Below are positions 33,784 to 35,841 of a stretch of DNA of 35,841 nucleotides, one piece after another. The position numbers were made by a program, and so were the translations under genes. The stretch is taken from contig CAZOAA010000016.1 of assembly GCA_964577715.1 (NCBI GenBank), positions 1 to 35,841 of the forward strand, in the 5' to 3' direction. Every line of letters begins with the position of its first letter. Within the stretch, counting starts at the first letter, position 1. This stretch comes from SUP05 sp964577715. Its GTDB lineage: Bacteria > Pseudomonadota > Gammaproteobacteria > PS1 > Pseudothioglobaceae. Below the pieces are notes generated by a model that saw only the letters and a program-made list of their open reading frames with translations, had not been told where the DNA came from and searched no databases.

Positions 33784-34581
33784 TTAATCTTGCCTCTCTA
33801 TTAATACAAATTCTAATTGCTTAGTATCTTGAATAGGGCTTAGTTCAATGTGCAGAAAAGGGTCGTCTTCATGTGTTTCAACATGTATTACTTTTCCTAA
33901 AGGGTACCCCTTAGGAAATTTAGATCCAACAGCACTAGTTAAAAATATATCACCCATTTCTATATCTGATCCAGTTTCAATAAAATTAATACTTAATTTA
34001 TTTTTTTTAGAAGCAAGACCTTTACTAATTCCTCGAATACCGTTGCGTTCACTTTGTGCAGGAACATGTTGAGTTGGGTCGGTAATCATTAGTATTGTGC
34101 TATACAGTGGCGTCACTTGAGTAATCTGACCAACAACACCTTTAACGCCTAATGCAACCTGCCCTATTTTTAGACCATCGTTACTGCCTTTGTTGATAAT
34201 AATTTGTTTTTTGAGTCGCGACTGATTTACCGAGTTAATACGAGCCATTGTAAATTTTTTTGATTTAACACTATAGCTTGCACCAAGTAGCTTGCTTAAT
34301 TTTTGATTTTCTAACAATAATGAATTGTATGTTTGTAACTTGGTTTTTAATTCAGTTAATTCGTTGTTTAATTGTTTGTTTTGGTTGAGTAATGTCTCTT
34401 TACTAATACCTTGGTCATTGATCCAAGCATAGATTATTGAGGGCAGGTTGACAACTAGATAAATAGGCGAAATAAGCGTATTAACAGATTGTCTTAGACT
34501 GTTTAGATATGAAAATTTATAGTCTGAAATTATTAAAAAAACAGCAATAAATATAGGAATGAAAAGTCTAAAAAACTTCAT
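33784..34581 (-). CDS. mreC: Rod shape-determining protein MreC
   Basis: MreC is the bitopic periplasmic scaffold linking MreB to PBP2. The 265-residue protein has one N-terminal membrane helix (about 4-22), a coiled coil (about 60-95, LLNQNKQLNNELTELK) and two beta domains with ARINSVNQSRLKKQIIINKGSNDGLKIGQ, GVKGVVGQITQVTPLYSTILMITDP and FLTSAVGSKFPKGYPLGKV. The length is shorter than E. coli MreC (367), which has an extended C-tail, but normal for many gammaproteobacteria. 20 bases separate it from mreB. Confidence 0.96.
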   Translation of the reverse strand: MKFFRLFIPIFIAVFLIISDYKFSYLNSLRQSVNTLISPIYLVVNLPSIIYAWINDQGISKETLLNQNKQLNNELTELKTKLQTYNSLLLENQKLSKLLGASYSVKSKKFTMARINSVNQSRLKKQIIINKGSNDGLKIGQVALGVKGVVGQITQVTPLYSTILMITDPTQHVPAQSERNGIRGISKGLASKKNKLSINFIETGSDIEMGDIFLTSAVGSKFPKGYPLGKVIHVETHEDDPFLHIELSPIQDTKQLEFVLIERQD

Positions 34582-34601
34582 GACTTTTTCATTTTAAGTA
34601 G

Positions 34602-35633
34602 TTATTCTGAAGCTAAGAAACCCATGTTATGTTTGCTAATCATATCAAGCGCAACACCACCACCACGGGCAACACATGTAAGAGGATCATCAGCAATTCG
34701 TACTGGTAAGTTAGTTTCTTTATTGATTAATTTATCAAGGCCCTCTAAAAGAGCGCCACCCCCCGTTAATACCAGACCATTTTCAGCAATATCAGAGCTT
34801 AGCTCTGGCGGTGTTTGTTCTAAGGCAGTACGAACAGCGCCGATAATCATTGATAAAGGCTCTTGTAGGGATTCTAAAATTTCAGTATTGGTAATTTCAA
34901 AGCTAACTGGAATACCTTTGGTAACATCACGTCCTCTAAATTCAATTTTTTTAACGGCTTTAGTTTTGTATGCAGAACCAACTTCTTCTTTGATTTTTTC
35001 AGCTGTTGAGTCGCCAATGATAATGCCGTGTTCGCGTCGAACGTATCTCACAATGGTGTCGTCAAATACATCGCCACCAATACGTAGTGAATCAGAATAA
35101 ACAATACCGTTAAGTGACATAATAGCGATTTCAGTAGTACCACCACCAATATCGATTACCATAGCGCCCGATGCTTCTTCAATGGCCATACCAGCACCAA
35201 GTGCTGCAGCCATTGGTTCTTCAATAAGGTACACATCACGCGCACCAGCACCAACTGCGCTTTCTTTGATTGCACGTCTTTCAACTTGGGTAGCACCACA
35301 AGGTACACAAATAAGTACTTTAGGGCTAGGTGAGAAAAAACTAGAACGCAATACCTTTCGAATAAAGTGCTGTAGCATTTTTTCAGTGACTTTAAAATCA
35401 GCGATTACACCGTCTTTCATTGGGCGAATAGCTTCAATTGATCCAGGTGTTTTACCTAGCATATTTTTAGCATCGTGACCAACTGCAATAACTGTAGATT
35501 CTAATGAACCTCTATCGTGGCGAATAGCTACCACTGATGGTTCGTTTAAAACAATAGTGCCGTCCATGTAAATGAGTGTATTGGCAGTACCTAAATCGAT
35601 TGAAAGGCTTTGTCCTTTTAAAAAATCAAACAT
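34602..35633 (-). CDS. mreB: Rod shape-determining actin homologue MreB
   Basis: MreB filaments steer the elongation machinery. The 343 residues carry the actin-fold nucleotide motifs: SIDLGTANTLIY (phosphate 1), MVIDIGGGTTEIAIMSL (phosphate 2) and LVLTGGGALLEGLD (adenosine), and the N-terminal amphipathic MFDFLKGQ. The RPMKDGVIADF stretch is diagnostic of MreB. It leads the mreBCD-mrdA operon. Confidence 0.98.
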   Translation of the reverse strand: MFDFLKGQSLSIDLGTANTLIYMDGTIVLNEPSVVAIRHDRGSLESTVIAVGHDAKNMLGKTPGSIEAIRPMKDGVIADFKVTEKMLQHFIRKVLRSSFFSPSPKVLICVPCGATQVERRAIKESAVGAGARDVYLIEEPMAAALGAGMAIEEASGAMVIDIGGGTTEIAIMSLNGIVYSDSLRIGGDVFDDTIVRYVRREHGIIIGDSTAEKIKEEVGSAYKTKAVKKIEFRGRDVTKGIPVSFEITNTEILESLQEPLSMIIGAVRTALEQTPPELSSDIAENGLVLTGGGALLEGLDKLINKETNLPVRIADDPLTCVARGGGVALDMISKHNMGFLASE

Positions 35634-35677
35634 AAAAAATCTCAGTTAAATATTGGTTAAAATAAAGAAGATATCAT

Positions 35678-35706
35678 ACTATAAACCCCTAGTGAAAATT
35701 AGGCAA
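35678..35706 (-). promoter_or_regulatory. Candidate mreB promoter
   Basis: On the minus strand TTGCCT (35701-35706) and TATAGT (35678-35683) are 17 bases apart, matching four and five of six consensus bases. The leader to the mreB ATG would be about 38 bases. The divergent fumarase promoter must overlap this 92-base gap. Inferred by eye. Confidence 0.5.
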
Positions 35707-35725
35707 TATTTAAAGCATAATTAAG

Positions 35726-35841
35726 ATGAAAATCAAGCAAAAACATGTAATTGAAAGCGTTTGTAATGCTTTGCAATATATTTCTTATTATCACGGCCCT
35801 GATTTTATTCAATCAATGGCCAATGCTTATGAAAAAGAAAC
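35726..35841 (+). CDS. Class I fumarate hydratase, N-terminus (partial)
   Basis: The ATG at 35726 opens a frame that runs off the window after 38 full codons: MKIKQKHVIESVCNALQYIS, then YYHGPDFIQSMANAYEKE. This closely follows the start of gammaproteobacterial class I (iron-sulfur) fumarases, whose N-termini read IKQEDLIQSVADALQFISYYHPxDFIQAM. The enzyme hydrates fumarate to malate in the TCA cycle. The related tartrate dehydratase alpha subunit is less likely. The catalytic part is not in the window. Confidence 0.8.
   Translation, partial: MKIKQKHVIESVCNALQYISYYHGPDFIQSMANAYEKE

Noticed and set aside
1..35841. CRISPR arrays, rRNA genes and insertion sequences
   Set aside because: No regularly spaced repeats, no 16S/23S/5S stretches and no transposase or terminal inverted repeat pairs were seen on either strand.

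Overview
The window looks like a chromosomal segment from a low-GC, sulfur-oxidising gammaproteobacterium of the SUP05 / Candidatus Thioglobus type (free-living or a bivalve symbiont). Support: the tuf-tRNA-Trp-secE-nusG-rplKAJL-rpoBC order, a soxXYZAK operon with single-haem SoxAX, AT-rich codon use, gammaproteobacterial protein sequences and an mreBCD-mrdA cluster. Intact recA, recX and comEC argue against an extremely reduced genome. The taxonomic call is inference from gene content; no phylogeny was run.

Layout. 1-11.9 kb (+): the end of EF-Tu, a hairpin terminator, tRNA-Trp(CCA), secE, nusG, then L11/L1, L10/L7-L12 and RNA polymerase beta/beta', with leader RNA structures before rplK and rplJ, an attenuator between rplL and rpoB and a strong terminator after rpoC. 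12.0-13.5 kb (+): a solitary trpE. 13.6-15.9 kb (+): soxX-soxY-soxZ-soxA-soxK, ended by a strong terminator; soxB and soxCD are not here. 15.96-18.4 kb: an accessory island, visibly more AT-rich. It holds a remnant that looks like a phage-integrase repeat unit, a gene-free structured stretch ending in an orphan terminator, and three closely packed genes: a dual-OB-like protein, a DUF488 protein and a SLOG-like/DUF4326 fusion. 18.4-21.8 kb (+): dnaE, overlapping the convergent comEC (-). 24.12-24.47 kb: a gene-free AT-rich stretch with palindromes and DnaA-box-like sites. 24.5-26.7 kb (-): coaBC and ribD, divergent from recA. 26.8-31.5 kb (+): a tight run recA-recX-Atm1-type ABC transporter-tgt-degenerate receiver-like protein. 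31.5-35.6 kb (-): mreB-mreC-mreD-mrdA. 35.7 kb to the end (+): the first 38 codons of a class I fumarase.

How the parts work together. The left third is translation and transcription machinery with its usual autoregulatory RNA sites. The sox genes encode the periplasmic thiosulfate-oxidation carrier (SoxYZ) and the c-type cytochrome that loads it (SoxXA with SoxK); SoxB must lie elsewhere. The right third is cell elongation and cofactor/tRNA housekeeping.

The part most worth attention is the three-gene cassette at 16659-18348. Its domains belong to families that comparative genomics has tied to nucleotide-centred or nucleic-acid conflict systems. Two adjacent genes end in a similar Cys/Cys-His motif, and the cassette sits beside an integrase-like remnant. 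Its biochemical role is not known to me.
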